Assembly: GCA_963576785.1 (NCBI GenBank)
Contig: OY756144.1
Location: forward strand, 186,001 to 250,000
Source: Chlorophyllum brunneum
Taxonomy: Eukaryota; Basidiomycota; Agaricomycetes; Agaricales; Agaricaceae
DNA length: 64,000 nucleotides
Direction of reading: 5' to 3'
The notes under the pieces are model-generated. The model had not been told where the DNA came from. It did no database searches and saw only the letters and a program-made list of their open reading frames with translations. Positions 24,049 to 36,104 of the stretch are shown here, in pieces. Each line of letters starts with the position of its first letter. Position 1 is the first letter of the stretch. The position numbers were made by a program, and so were the translations under genes.

Positions 24049-24866
24049 TCACTCCTTGCACCAGCCGTAGCTCTCGGCGATAAAGTCAACACTTCCGTCG
24101 GGTTGGGTTTGACCACCCTTGTTGTCGGCGTCCTCAGCTCCGTGGCAGCCCTTGAATAGAGCGCAAGTAAGGAGAGGACTACCGTCCTGTTTGGAATCGT
24201 GCATGAGATTTTCATATAGTACACGGGAAACGGCAGAGTGACGAACCTTTCCATTAACATCGTGGTATGCTGTCAAGGTAGCTGGTGAGCGACACGAGTT
24301 CTTGATGATACAATAATCGAACAACTTACTGTTAACAAAGCCGCATCCAGCGACGGAATTACACATGGCCTTGCAGTCAGTGACAGTCTCAACAAGACCG
24401 AAGGTCATGTAGTCATCAGCTTGGACAGCGGCAGTAATATTACTAAAGGTCGGGGTGTATCCATCAGAAGGAGGGGGCGGGTTATCGGGAGGAGGTGGGG
24501 GAGGGAACTGGTGGGGGCAGTGGATGATCCATGGAATCAAATCCAAGATCTTACAGATGAGCTAAATAATCCCCGTTAATCGAGTACACACTCATATGAA
24601 GTGAGGGGACATACGCCTCCCAAACATGGAAATTCTGGGTGATTTCCGGGGTGGGGTCCATAGTACCAACCAGGCTTGTGCCCGGTAACCCAAGGGGGGA
24701 CCGGAGCCCCATAGTGATTGGTATTGGAGAGATCAAAGCCACCGAAGATGCCAGAAAGATCCAAGGACAGACTAAGGTCTCGAGCCGCGACAGGGCTCGC
24801 AGCAGGGACTGCTCCGACGGAGGTGATGGCAGTAGTGGCAGCGGCTAGGAGAAGAGCAAAGCGCAT
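24049..24866 (-). CDS. Secreted fruit-body-specific-type protein
   Basis: Predicted secreted protein resembling basidiomycete 'fruit-body specific protein' sequences. The start is the ATG at 24,864-24,866, opening a signal peptide (MRFALLLAAATTAITSVGA); the frame continues upstream only as TTG. Exon 1 runs to a donor at PCLGG; exon 2 holds a Pro-rich linker (FPPPPPPDNPPPPSDGY), ITAAVQADDYMTFGLVETV and CKAMCNSVAGCGFVN. A 36-nt exon encodes YHDVNGK, and the last exon DGSPLLTCALFKGCHGAED and GGQTQPDGSVDFIAESYGWC to the stop at 24,049. At least six Cys lie in the C-terminal part, as expected for an extracellular disulfide domain. Spacing of the YHDVNGK and DGSVDFI motifs is the basis for the family call; the biochemical role is not known to me. 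Confidence 0.8.
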
Positions 24867-24954
24867 TGTACCCAAAGAGAGGAATGATACAAGGAAAGGA
24901 AGGACTTGACGCGTCAGAGCACGACAATGATCAACCCTGCAGACAATCTCTGGG

Positions 24955-24961
24955 TTATATA
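24955..24961 (-). promoter_or_regulatory. TATA box of the secreted protein gene
   Basis: TATATAA on the minus strand, about 90 nt upstream of the ATG at 24,866. Confidence 0.6.
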
Positions 24962-26593
24962 GCCTCCTTGACGAGTACTGAAGGAAGCAACGGTCTGATG
25001 AAAGGGGTGGATTTACGAAGCACTTAACGAGAACATCCGTTCCGAAGCTGTGTGCCTATGCCGAAAGTGAGATAACGGCGTCGTCGGTGATATGATGCTA
25101 TTGACAGATGGGATGTCGAGACTCTACTGGCTAGAATTCGCAATCCCACGAGGGGACGTGGAATGGCCCGCACGATATCCTTCCTTGTATGGTGCCTCAA
25201 TGTCTAGCGCAGGCACAGGTCCCAGGTCAGAGATGTGAGTGAACAGTGATATGTCGACTTACACTGCAAATAAATATGCCAGCTCACGTCACCAACGGGA
25301 TTCCTTGGGTTCTCATGTTACTGCGAGGGAGCACGCCTCAAGAGTTTGAGCCCCCGCGATCCCCAACCACGGGAGAAATAGAGGGTCGAGATTCCGAGTC
25401 GAGGTACCTTAAACGCCTGACGTGAACAACGCGTCTCGAATTCTTTGTTCCGGATAGGTTTCGTTTTTGAACATGTGGAAACTTCACCAAAAATATTTTG
25501 ACGTATGACATGGAAGAACGACTCGAGATTCCTGGTCGCCCGCACACTGCCAATCAAGTGGCATTAACGGCGTGTGAAGCGTGTCGAGGTTATGTATCGA
25601 TTATTTAGCTGATAAATGAACAAAGCGCGAGAGATTTAATATATCCATTGAGAAGGCGCGTCGTTATTCCCCCATCAGATTGTGCGTTTGATAAGCATTG
25701 GAGGTCGGATAGTGGAAGAGTAGATGCAGAGAGAAGATACAGTAGTGCCCTGGTACAACCCAGGTGAAGCTGCCATAAGATGCCAATATGTCAAATGGTT
25801 TGAGCCAAAAGAACCCAAACGTGGACGTGTGAAGTGGAGGGAGGGCGGCTGAGCGCGTCAAGGACGGATCAATTATGTAGTCCTCAGGAATACACGAGTC
25901 GGTTACCGTGACCGCCATTCCCGTGGTCGAATCCCCCCCCCCCTCTTGGTTCCCAGACTATCGCTCGACAATAGTTCAATGCCCTTCAGTGCTTTGAGGT
26001 CATGATGGCCTACCAGCGCCCCTCCCCCCACTCCGCGTGCTCGAGGATCAACGAACCACGGGTGGTGTGACTCATGGCTACCAAGGCATCCTCGTATCTT
26101 AATGCTCAACGGACCATGAGCAGGCTCAGTGACGCTGTTTAGTCCATTATCAAAACATGCACTTCACTTCCTCGTACTCCCTGACTTGATCAAATTATTC
26201 TGGTCAGCGTTTCCCGGAAAAACATACACCCCTATGTTGGCGCTTGATATTCCTACCAGACGCTGAGTCGCAATTATAAACCAATCATACTAATGCCTAC
26301 TTCGTCTTGCCCCCGTCGTTGAACTACTACTATTTATGCGCTCTGGGCGTACTTGGGTGGATATCGGCCATTTTTAGACTGAATGTTAGCTGTGCTGATA
26401 TACCCGCACCGTCAAATCCTAGGCTTTCCGTTCATGGAAATCAGATTATGAGCCTCGAGGCCAATTTCATGAATTTCATGAGTCAATTCAGCACATGTTC
26501 TACGTCGAGTGCGGAAAAAACGTAATTCCATTGACCTTCCTGAGCATATCAAATCCGATGCTTCACTACCTGTGATACCCCTCGATGATTGAA
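24962..26593. other. Intergenic, no gene recognised
   Basis: Small frames only. The minus-strand frame at 25,664-25,918 and the C/G-rich patch near 25,925 show no motif. Confidence 0.4.
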
Positions 26594-28312
26594 ATGACAC
26601 CAACAGCTAAGGTTAGTGATCCAGGATCAATATCGGACCAAGAACTACTAGTACAACAAGGCAAAGCCTATACCACAGAACAACACGGTGTATGGGATTT
26701 GATCCATGAAGGAAGACTACCGTCGGAAACTTAAGAAGCTTTTCGATGACATTCCAAAGTCGTTGCCCTCGCTCTATCAACTAGTTCGGGTGTCGCACTA
26801 CCAGATCGTCCCTCATTTTATTTTGGCGAGCACTACCGTTGTGGCATTTGCTGCATGCACACACCATGGCACAAGTAACCCCTCGTGTGCTTTATTCGCC
26901 CTCCAAGGCTGAAAGAGGCCAGCGAACAGCCACTCCCCTGCATCCGGAGGAAAATCATCTGTCACTTTGAACTTCGTCTTTTGAGGAGTACGTGGCATTT
27001 GGCGGTCCACGATATGTAGCTGCCCACAGCTTACAATTACCGATAGTTAAGCCGAGCCATGATCTGGCCAAGTCAAGGAGCACGTAAATTTTGCAAGCTG
27101 CTACTTGAATCCCCTTCGGAACCAGTCATAGGCGCTACTCATCAAATCAAGGTCACGCCCTCCCAGGCATGGTCTGCATTTGACGAGATTCTACGGTGTA
27201 TCGGATGCGCAGCCGATGCTCTCGATGAACCCATGCTTATTGCGCACCTTTCTCGCCGACCCCCTGGTATCCACAATGATTTGTCGTAGATTATGGAATA
27301 GTAGTAAGTCATTATACAGAAATATTCCTAGCAGACAGTTAACGTCATTAGCGGCAATTTGCAAGATCAATTTCTTGACGGTATGTTCCGTAGACACAGC
27401 TTTCGCGCTGCTGGGTTTCATCTATCTTTAAGAGTACAAAAAGCGAGTAAGGATATGGGGGAAATCTCCGATGATTCCCCTTTGGCTTTATATGAACGAC
27501 ACCGCACGCCGTTGCCCCAGATAATGATCAATATCTTTGGAAACTTGCCAATGATGCGTGCCATCGCATTCCGTACAGAAAAATGACAGGATGTACGTCA
27601 ACCCAACGCTTCACAGCTGTATTGTGCTGTTCTTGCAGTGATGGATCCTAAGCACGTCTCGTTCGCCTCTATTGCCATCCTCCAAGAGTCAGTATCAAGC
27701 ACGGGACGGTCCGTTGAATACCTACTCAAAGGAATGGACCGGTTTAGGAAAAGCCTGGAATAAATACATGAACTTTACGAGCTCCTAGATACTTCTTCGA
27801 TGAAGCCTCTAAGTACGTCTGTGGGAAGTGTCGACGGCCAAGTTGGGGTAAATGATGTCACCGTGACGCAAGGAGGGGATTTGAGTTTAGGTATGATTTT
27901 ATTTCAGCGAGGTCATGGTCCAATCACAACGATGTTTGAAAGGGCGGTATCATTCAGTTACTTGGGCAGCCAGACCAAATCTCCGGCGTTGCGCGACATT
28001 AATCTCACGATCAAACCCGGCCAAATTGTTATGTTTGTAGGATCGAATGGCAGCGGAAAGTCGGCCCTAGTGCTGCTCACGAGGTTATACCAGTCTGCAG
28101 ATGATGGCAAGGATCGATAAACCGGATGTCGAACCCACCACATTTACTGGCGACATTTTAATTGATGGCTTGCCAGCGGCTTCATACACGGATTCCTCCC
28201 TTCGCAAATCAATGGCGATTTCAAGTCGGGATACCGTCATATATCCAGGATTTTGCCTTATAGAAAACATTGACCTGGTTCATACGCCTCTTTTGTGTGA
28301 CTGTGGCCCGTA
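26594..28312 (+). pseudogene. ABC transporter copy 1, frameshifted and truncated
   Basis: Upstream partner of the intact ABC gene. It begins with ATG at 26,594 (MTPTAKVSDPGSISDQEL, then YTTEQHGVWDLI, which matches ISEQYGVWEVL of the intact copy). The frame then shifts by one base near 26,700 before KEDYRRKLKKLFDDIPKSLP. A transmembrane-domain remnant (KVTPSQAWSAFDEIL) near 27,150 is split between frames. The nucleotide-binding part has Walker A with Ala for Thr after GSNGSGKSA near 28,040, and the post-Q-loop VIYPGFCLIENI, but stops at 28,312. The signature, Walker B and H-loop regions are absent. The promoter of the next gene follows directly. A decayed tandem duplicate. Confidence 0.8.
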
Positions 28313-28536
28313 AATAGAACGCTCATAATTTGACGTCAGTGGGAGTGATGGCAGCAGAGTGACCCTAATACCCGGATGATTTTGGCCGTCTTCAAAGCGG
28401 TTTCGGCTGAGTCAAATAAGCACGTCACAGGGTTGCAGCCGACGGCCCTGCAATCATCGCCCGACCTTTGGGCGCTTATCTGACAGTATAATAGAATCCA
28501 AACCGCAGTCACTACATACTCTCATATCACCCCGCC

Positions 28537-31252
28537 ATGACTTTGAAAGGTGGTGAAATTGGACCTGTCACGAAACCCACCGAGAAATCACAGGGAGGAG
28601 GGACGTTGATTTCAGAACAATATGGAGTCTGGGAAGTCCTCAGGATGACCGAAGGTCTTCACGATCGATACCGAAGACTTCTTCACGATACCCCGAGGTC
28701 ATTCCCATCACTGTACAGACTCATCCAGGATATCTACTCCCTGTCTCCTGTGTTGTTCATTCTATTCTCGCTATCCCAACTATGGATAGGCTGCCAGGAG
28801 GCCATTAAGATGCATTTTTCCAGCCAAGTGCTAAGAATGGTGGGTGGCATCAAATCCTTCTGGTACCAATCTAAGACGCTTGTAGATCGAACAATGCCTG
28901 AGGGAGGGAGTCCCTGATTACGCAGGGATATCCTACCTCCTATGTTTACGATTGGCAGTGACAGCTTTTGCCGCAATACTGTCGTGGTACAGGCAAGTAT
29001 TCCGAACGTTCCATTGATCACCCACTCTCAACGCACTGTCTAGTGATCACATACTTCGAAGGCTCCGACGGCGTATCACTTCCCATTTCCATATGCGGAT
29101 TATGAAAGGTGTGTTACCCTATGCAAAAAAAAGAATCGTCGGGGCTGAATATCGAATAACCGCTGCTCAGTTAAACTGAAGCATGACTTGGCGCAGTCTG
29201 GAAGTACGTTTATATTGATTTTTGGTGTAACGAACCGTTTTCAACTTCTTCATTAGACCCCGCGGAGCAAACAAAAGTGTCGGCAGATCAGGCATGGGAT
29301 GCCTTCCAGGAGCTACTCCGTTTTCATGGAGTAATATTAAGTGTGATCAGCCAATTCACATTAATATTCCATCTTTCCAGCCGCGATAGCGGAGGGCCGC
29401 TGTTTGCACTTATATGTATGATCCGACCATTCTGGTCCACCTTCATTGGAAAAAGTCTCTGGAACAGCGGTAAGTAGTTGCACACAATACCCCGTTCATC
29501 GTCTGAGCTGCCTACAGTGTGCATTGTCCAGATAAACAACAAAGATCATCTACGAATGGAAGCACTGAAAGCTCTCACTCGATCCGAGTACCGCCAGGAC
29601 GTTATCAGCAATAACTTGCAAGAATTTATCATAACCGGTGAACATGCACATTTTCACTCGTTATACCATGATTAAATACCCTACCAGAGTACCGAAGCGT
29701 TAATGAACGATTGGGTGATATGTCAGATGAGCCTGTTTGGGTGCTGTTTGGGAAGCATAGCAGTCCTTTCCTGCCGGCACTATCGTCTTTACTTGGGGAT
29801 TTACCAATGGTGGGTATCTTCAGTTCCGATATCCATTTAACCGATAACGTCTTCCTCAGGTTTACTGTGGAATTCTTGCCCTGCTGAGTCCCAAAACAAC
29901 GTCATTTGCGTCCATTGCCATCCTCCAGGAATCATCAACGATACTAGTGCGCTACATAAGCTCCCTCCTGGGTGGGACAGAACGCTTCAAGAGGAACTTG
30001 AAGAAAATTCATGATCTCTACGAATATGAGACTACCGTAGAGAAGTCGACTCGGGGAGGTGAAGAAAGAGATGAAAAAGCTGTACCCATGGAGGACGTGA
30101 AACTTCGAGCAGGACATGGAATGGAGTTCGAACTAAGGTGAATTGAAAAACGACTCCGCTACATACACTCATCTCAATCTTTATACTCATTCTGGCCCCC
30201 AGAGACGTGTCATTTACTTATCCCGGGAGTCAAGCCAACAAGGAGGCACTAAATGGAATCAACCTCAAAATCAAGTCCGGTCAATTCGTAGTGCTCGTCG
30301 GTGCGAACGGAAGCGGAAAATCCACCCTCGTAAAACTCCTCCTTCGTCTATACCAACCATCTACCCAATCTACCACATCCACTACTGACGATACCCAATC
30401 TCACGATACCCCAGGGCGCATTTTCATCGATAACATACCAGCCTCATCGTATTCAGAATCTTCCATCAGGCAATCCATGGCAGTGTTGAGTCAAGACAAT
30501 TTGGTGTATCCTGGTTTTTCTTTGGGAGAGAATATCGGTTTGGGTTTTACTCCTCTTCTATCCGATACGGAGGCTCTTCATGTAGCTGCAAAGAAAGCAG
30601 GAGCAGAAGAAGTTTTAGATCGTATGAAGGACGGTGCAAATACCGTCTTGGATCCACTCCAAGATTACTACGATTTCAACGTCAAACAACAAGATAAAAC
30701 ACATCCATTGAAGAAAGTCCTAGAGGAACTGAGAAGACCAGTTGAAGTGAGCGGTGGGGAAAAACAACGTATAGTCGCGTGAGTCGAGATATTTTGTGTC
30801 TTATATTCTCAACAACAATAACTCACGAGGATATTCCACAGAGCACGAACATTCATGAGATTCAACTCTGGTAATATCAGGTTTCTAGCAGTCGATGAAC
30901 CAAGTTCAGCTCTCGATGCCGAAGTTGAAGAAATGCTTCTCGATAATTTATTAAAGGAAAGAACAGGAAAAACCATTGTATTCGTCACACATCGATTTGG
31001 AAAACTCACTAAACAAGCTGATCTCATCGTGTACGTCATTTTTTTTTTACTTTACCTTCATTAGCCACTCATGAGAAATTTTTATTTTATTTTTTTAGGT
31101 GTATGAAAGAAGGCAAGATAGTTGAGTCCGGAATACACACGGAATTGATGAAGAACAATGGTGAATACAAGAAATTGTACGATATCCAAGCAAGTCCTTT
31201 CAGAGATGATGTAGATATAGACGTTGCGTCACCCCCAAGAACCTCGATCTAG
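28537..31252 (+). CDS. ABC transporter half-molecule (TMD-NBD)
   Basis: Membrane ABC exporter-type protein with one membrane domain and one ATPase domain. ATG at 28,537 in a good context (CCGCCATGA). Exons encode GVWEVLRMTEGLHDRYRRLL, a hydrophobic SPVLFILFSLSQLWIG, VSADQAWDAFQELLRF, DHLRMEALKALTRSEYRQDV, and FASIAILQESSTILVRYIS. The NBD follows: Walker A VGANGSGKST (about 30,300), Q-loop SQDNLVYPGFSLGENIG, signature VSGGEKQRI (about 30,750), Walker B IRFLAVDEPSSALD across an intron (30,840-30,930), H-loop VTHRFG, and ESGIHTELMKNNGEY before the stop at 31,250-31,252. The signature begins VSGGE instead of LSGGQ. Substrate unknown. The preceding copy is a broken duplicate. Some transmembrane exon borders (28,830-29,280) are uncertain. 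Confidence 0.82.
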
Positions 31253-32232
31253 TAGTTTGCACGCTGGCAGGATCATAATACTTCATATACATAGATCGAT
31301 TACCTTCGTCCCTTCTTCAATTTATAGTCTTAAGTAACATCCACTCGAATAAAGGTCGCGTTAAGCCATTTCATAATAATCATGAAATCCATTCGTCAAC
31401 ACTTTACTATCAGAACATTCTACACTCCGCGAAGTACGGTCTTACTCAACAGTGGAGAACAATAATTCTTCTATCACGGGGACTACGCCGCAGGAAACAC
31501 GCATGTATGCTCATAAAGAGCTACACCAACGCATCAACATCGAGTCATATCATTCACCGATCAGGACTGCTAAACTACGGAGCCAAGAGTATTATATATA
31601 TTATACTCAACCCCAACTATACGGCATCAACACCCACGCCTCAAGGATCTCCCCAAAAGCGGCGTTCACGGAGTTCTGACTCAAGCTCATAGAAATCGAA
31701 GACGAGCACATGTACTTGCTCACACACTAATGCTCTCGGACTCCTGTGAGAATGTCATTAGTTGGCAACACCGCCTCCTCAACGACTGCCATGTGTATAG
31801 TATTTATAGATATGACTAGACTTCGTCGAGTCATTGATCCTAAGAAGTGTATCTTGGGAATCTGGCGCCAGCGCTGGGAATCCCATCCTCATTGTTACGT
31901 GGATATGCTCAGAAAGATAACACCAACGATAATGGGTCAATTGATTGACGAATGTAATCCTACTCAAGCCATCAGACTATACGAACTACGAAGCACGACA
32001 TGATAGACATAGGGGGTAGATGGGGTAGACAAGATACGCGAGCATGACAGACTGAACATAACGAAGGGAAAGGTGCTGGTGAGGTAGGATAGCGTTGAAT
32101 CATGTTATACAAAAGCACCATTTGCAAGGCGACCAGAGAATGTGAAAGTGTCACCCCCGCTTCAGTCCAGAGTAAAGATAATAGAAGATAACATAGAACA
32201 AAAAAAAACGAAAGAGGTATACAATGACAACT
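31253..32232. other. Intergenic, no gene recognised
   Basis: Lies between the 3' ends of the ABC gene and the bZIP gene. AT-rich; short frames near 31,450-31,690 and 31,750-32,000 have no motifs. Two segments (about 31,510-31,590 and 31,905-31,985) share a loose similarity that may be chance. Confidence 0.35.
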
Positions 32233-33864
32233 TTAATCTTGGAATTCAGCAAAGGGAATACCGTTCGCCTGGAGAATCCCCTGCAACGTCAACGCTCGCT
32301 GTCTCCACTTCTCCCGCTCGTTGGTGAGCGAAGTAACCTGAGTCTCGAGATCTTGTTGGTGCATTAGCTTGCGCTTTCGACTTTTCCTCGCCGCCAGAGT
32401 GTTTTGGCGACGCTTCCACTCAATTTGCTCAAGCTCGGTTGCATTAGGCTTGAGGGGCTCATCCAGCTCATCCTCTTCACCTTCAAGCATCTGTTGACGA
32501 GCGCGTTTGCGAGCAAAGACCGCAGGTAGTTCCTTCTTCGACGTCGCCGACGGAGTCAGATACCGCCTAGGTTGGGTGGGGGCATCGATCGGAACAAGAG
32601 ACTCGGCAGTAATGTTCTTGCGAGTGCCTGTGGCAGAAATGCGACGACGAGCATTGGGCGGCGAGGACGAATCTTCGGGTACAGAGTGGTGAGGGGCAGA
32701 ACAATGCGCAGAGTCCATAGGGAGGGCAGGAGAGAACAGGGTGGCGGGATTGAGGGCGGGAGTTCCAAGATTAGGTGACGTGGGAGACATGGTGTAGAGG
32801 TTTGAAGTATCCGCCGGCATTGGCTTGGATGACTCGAACACCTCCGCTGGGTCGAAATAATTCGAGTCATCGAACAGAGGCATGTCATGTGGCCCAGTGA
32901 GCATGCTCACGTCGTTGTCGGGTATGAGGGGAGTGGAAAGGAAGTCACTCTGAGGGGTTTCGCCAGGCGATTCAAAGGTATCCAAGGACGGGGTCCAAGG
33001 CGATGTCAGGAAGTCGCTAGGTTCAAAAGACGACATCTCTTGTCCATTCGCACCTTCGGCTGAGGAGTCGTAAGCCAAATACGAGGGAGGAGCGGGCGAT
33101 TGAGGATTACCTAGAGTTCTGAGGAGACCCTCGAAGTCGGTGAACTCCGCAGCCACCGGCTGCTGGAGATCGGCAGGAGATACCGTTGCGCTCGACATGT
33201 CAGTAGAAGACGGAGCAGAGGTACACTCAGACTTTTGAGAAAGCATATTGAGGTAGTTGTCTTTAAGAGCAAAGAAGTCGGGGACTGCTGTTGAAGGCTG
33301 TGTCACGGGTTCTGGGCGGTGTGATGGAATACTAGGTGGTGGGGGAAAGGTGGTGGGAATGCCATAGTGGGCTGCCAAATCCGATGTGGATGAAAAGACC
33401 TGGTTAGACGTCCGAGGACGGGTCGAAGAGTTGTTCAAATCATGGTAAGAAGAGTTGGGTGGTAGAACCGAAGGTTCAGTTGATGATTGCGCGTTGGAGA
33501 CCGAGGACGAGGGGACCGACAAATTTAGAACTGGGCCTGCATCATGGCACGAGTTACTATAGATTGTGATGTGGGTCGGAGGTGCAATTGCGACGTTGGA
33601 AAGATGAGTAGTTGATTGGGTGGAAGAGGACACCGTAGGTAGTCCTGTAATTCTGGAATGGGGTGATGAGGTTAGCGGTGACTCGAGACGAGGGCTGTGA
33701 TTATAGGCGCTGTCCATTGCCGAGGAAGGAAGAGTAAAGTGAGGGATCCATCGAGGAGAGCTATTCGGACCCTCTGGCGCATGTAAATACGCATGATCCC
33801 CTGCCGAAGCCAAAGACCTCGACGAGGGGGCCGACATCGTGTCTTTCACGGATGACGAAGCCAT
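32233..33864 (-). CDS. bZIP transcription factor, Gcn4/CpcA type
   Basis: Predicted nuclear regulator of the general amino-acid (cross-pathway) control type, binding TGACTCA-like sites. The 543-aa single exon starts at the ATG 33,862-33,864; the frame extends 31 codons further only as GTG, which is the donor (GTGAGT) of a likely 5'-UTR intron. The long N-terminal half is Ser/Pro-rich and acidic in places (EFTDFEGLLRTL, FDDSNYFDPAEVFES), as in activation domains. The C-terminus has the basic region WKRRQNTLAARKSRKRK followed by a short leucine zipper with heptads beginning LETQVTSLTNEREKWRQRAL and ending at GIPFAEFQD. The NTLAARKSRKRK basic region is the Gcn4 hallmark (known of the family). 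No upstream ORFs were found in the short leader examined. Target genes are inferred. Confidence 0.85.
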   Translation of the reverse strand: MASSSVKDTMSAPSSRSLASAGDHAYLHAPEGPNSSPRWIPHFTLPSSAMDSAYNHSPRLESPLTSSPHSRITGLPTVSSSTQSTTHLSNVAIAPPTHITIYSNSCHDAGPVLNLSVPSSSVSNAQSSTEPSVLPPNSSYHDLNNSSTRPRTSNQVFSSTSDLAAHYGIPTTFPPPPSIPSHRPEPVTQPSTAVPDFFALKDNYLNMLSQKSECTSAPSSTDMSSATVSPADLQQPVAAEFTDFEGLLRTLGNPQSPAPPSYLAYDSSAEGANGQEMSSFEPSDFLTSPWTPSLDTFESPGETPQSDFLSTPLIPDNDVSMLTGPHDMPLFDDSNYFDPAEVFESSKPMPADTSNLYTMSPTSPNLGTPALNPATLFSPALPMDSAHCSAPHHSVPEDSSSPPNARRRISATGTRKNITAESLVPIDAPTQPRRYLTPSATSKKELPAVFARKRARQQMLEGEEDELDEPLKPNATELEQIEWKRRQNTLAARKSRKRKLMHQQDLETQVTSLTNEREKWRQRALTLQGILQANGIPFAEFQD

Positions 33865-33949
33865 AATTGGATGATAAGATAGGGCTTTCGTACTGCGCGA
33901 GCGCAACACAATGGACGTAGGCCAAAAACGTAACCAAACGGGGTTCAAA

Positions 33950-33956
33950 TGACTCA
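33950..33956. promoter_or_regulatory. Gcn4/CpcA-type site overlapping the leader intron donor
   Basis: ATGACTCAC contains the core TGACTCA bound by Gcn4-family bZIPs. It overlaps the GTGAGT donor of the presumed leader intron, so its resemblance may come partly from splice-site constraint. Confidence 0.4.
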
Positions 33957-34061
33957 CAGATGCCTCGGGTGGACTGGTGAGCTCAAGACTCGGAACAGAG
34001 ACTAGGTCTGCCCAGGTCGGTGGGGGGTTGTTGGGGGGAAAGAAACGGTAAATGACTATTC

Positions 34062-34068
34062 TGACTCA
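34062..34068. promoter_or_regulatory. Gcn4/CpcA-type site near the bZIP transcription start
   Basis: TGACTCA, matching the consensus of the encoded factor's own family, lies 8 nt downstream (gene direction) of the TATATAT box. This fits autoregulation as known for fungal cpc genes; binding is inferred. Confidence 0.5.
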
Positions 34069-34075
34069 GGCTGCC

Positions 34076-34082
34076 TATATAT
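34076..34082 (-). promoter_or_regulatory. TATA box of the bZIP gene
   Basis: TATATAT about 215 nt upstream of the ATG, consistent with a leader of about 180 nt carrying an intron. Confidence 0.5.
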
Positions 34083-36014
34083 GGTCTGTCACAGCATTTT
34101 CAAACTCCGATCGGCGGACCCGCGCCCTGGCTATTTTCAGGCACATGGCCGCCCATCCTCCTATTGCTGTGAAATCCTGTGCATTCCACGTCGTCCATCC
34201 AACCCGTCCTCCCAGAAACCTGTATATACCGTCTACCTCGCTCGACGACTCTGCGCAGAGCTCTCTCGAGGCGTTGACTCATTACTTTCCCAAGCCGAGT
34301 CATATCTCGTCGCCATCACCCCCAAACCGGAAGCGATCAAATGACAAATCTGCGCTTCCATCGCAGGTTTACACATGCGCTGCCCGCCCTGCCTTCCATA
34401 TTTGGCCACGTCGCACGTCGTGCTGCACAGCATCCCGCCGCTCTGACATACCCCTGCGCCACTTGTACGACATCCCGCCCCAATGCCGCCCTCCGCCGTT
34501 GCCATATCTGGTATCCACGGGTGCGACGTGGCACCACAAGATCCCTGGGCCAAGGGTTCATTTCGAAACCGAACATAACCCGTGGCTCGGCACTCCTATT
34601 CCGTAGTTTCGCAGTCCTTCCTGAACGGGACGCTTCAACGAGATGAGCGAACAATGTGGGTTGGTCTGCTGATTAAGCTACACCGGCGCAGCTTCTGCGG
34701 GCACACACGCACTTCCTGCGGCACAGCGCGAGGCGCCCATAGAAGCTCATCCCTCCGCTGAGTACGACCGCCCTTTGCGGATTGTGGAGAATCACATACT
34801 CTGATAACAAGGCTGTGACCGGGCCCTCGAAACGTCCCTGTACTTATGATGAATCCAAGCTATGCCTGGGTGTGGTAGCCCCTCTAACTCCCATCGTAAC
34901 CATTGACAATGATCCTGCCATACCAGTGTGGTAGACTCCACGTAGCGTCCATCACAGGTTGGTCGAGTCAGAGCTGTCAAACTTTGTAAGCACTAGGTCA
35001 CAGCTGACGAAACCTTCGCTCGGCCCAGGGAAAACCACGGTCGGGAATCCAAGATGTGGCGTCATGAACCTGTGTAAGTATCATGGATGCTCAATCCCAG
35101 GTAAGGCGAGCGTAGCCCTGCCTGTGAATCTTGACGGCAGTCGTGTGCACTCGAAAAACTATTTGTCGTTCCAGCAGGTCGGAAGTTGTATACACCCTAT
35201 CCGAAAACCCCGTATCACAGTATATGAATCGCAGCCTGTTACGACCCTCGAAATCAGATGCTTGACATCATCGGTCCTCGGGCGTTCCGCAAATCACAAG
35301 GGAACCAGACCGGATCGTCAAAGTGAAGAGTCGCGCAAGATGGGGTTTAGGAGAAAAAGCAATGAAGAAAGGACTCGGCCAAGAGTTGACTTCTTATATA
35401 CTAGCGGGACCGTACTCAGTACAACTCATTTGTATGGACCAACTGACTCATGCACCTTTCTCAACCCCGAGGGGAGGCCGACGCCCCGACACTGATGGCA
35501 TCAAATCGCTATCACGTGCACCCTGAACCAACCCTGATCTTTTTGTTCAAAATTGACGCCAAACACAAGATATACGCTTAGCGCACAGGATTTGCAGTTC
35601 TTACCAGTCATCCTCATCTCGTATTCCTTACCCCACTCTTGTGCTTTGTAACAATACCACAGGCCGGAACTTCCACTAAAAACCCTTGACTCGACATGCA
35701 CAAAAGATGACTTCGGAACATTGAACCCATCTTTAAAATGTCTTTCTTTGTTTTGGCTCTCAAGCAGAGTCGACGAAAAATGGTTCTCTAGCTCGTTATT
35801 CCTAACCCCTGAGCCACCTACCTTAATCTCTTGTTCATATCCACCTTTTTGTTCAACAAATCCTGATGATCCGGCCAAAGTACACAATCAGAAAAAGTTC
35901 AACAAAGCTTCGTTCCATGCATGTAGCAGTCTAATTCACCAATGGTATTGTTGTTATCACTCTCCCAGCATCCTTTTTAACAATAAACAGTACTCATGCT
36001 CCACCTGTAAAACG
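34083..36014. other. Intergenic, no gene recognised
   Basis: Overlapping Arg-, Cys- and Pro-rich frames on both strands at 34,081-34,650 look like composition effects. Nothing recognisable up to the first Hsp20 promoter. Confidence 0.35.
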
Positions 36015-36022
36015 TATAAAGG
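36015..36022 (+). promoter_or_regulatory. TATA box of Hsp20 copy a
   Basis: TATAAAGG, 90 nt before the ATG at 36,105. No clear heat-shock element was found in the 150 nt upstream. Confidence 0.5.
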
Positions 36023-36104
36023 TAGTGTGGATCGACTAGACAGAATCTATCAAAATCATTCAATCCCAACCACTCAACCATAAAAACTCTCAACATATAT
36101 CACA

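Noticed and set aside
33865..33957. N-terminal extension of the bZIP frame to 33,957
   Set aside because: The frame starts there with GTG, which is part of a GTGAGT splice donor; the first ATG is at 33,864.
34052..34654. Several overlapping Arg/Cys/Pro-rich frames beside the bZIP promoter
   Set aside because: Open on both strands at once with skewed composition; no motif, splice partner or homologue in the window.
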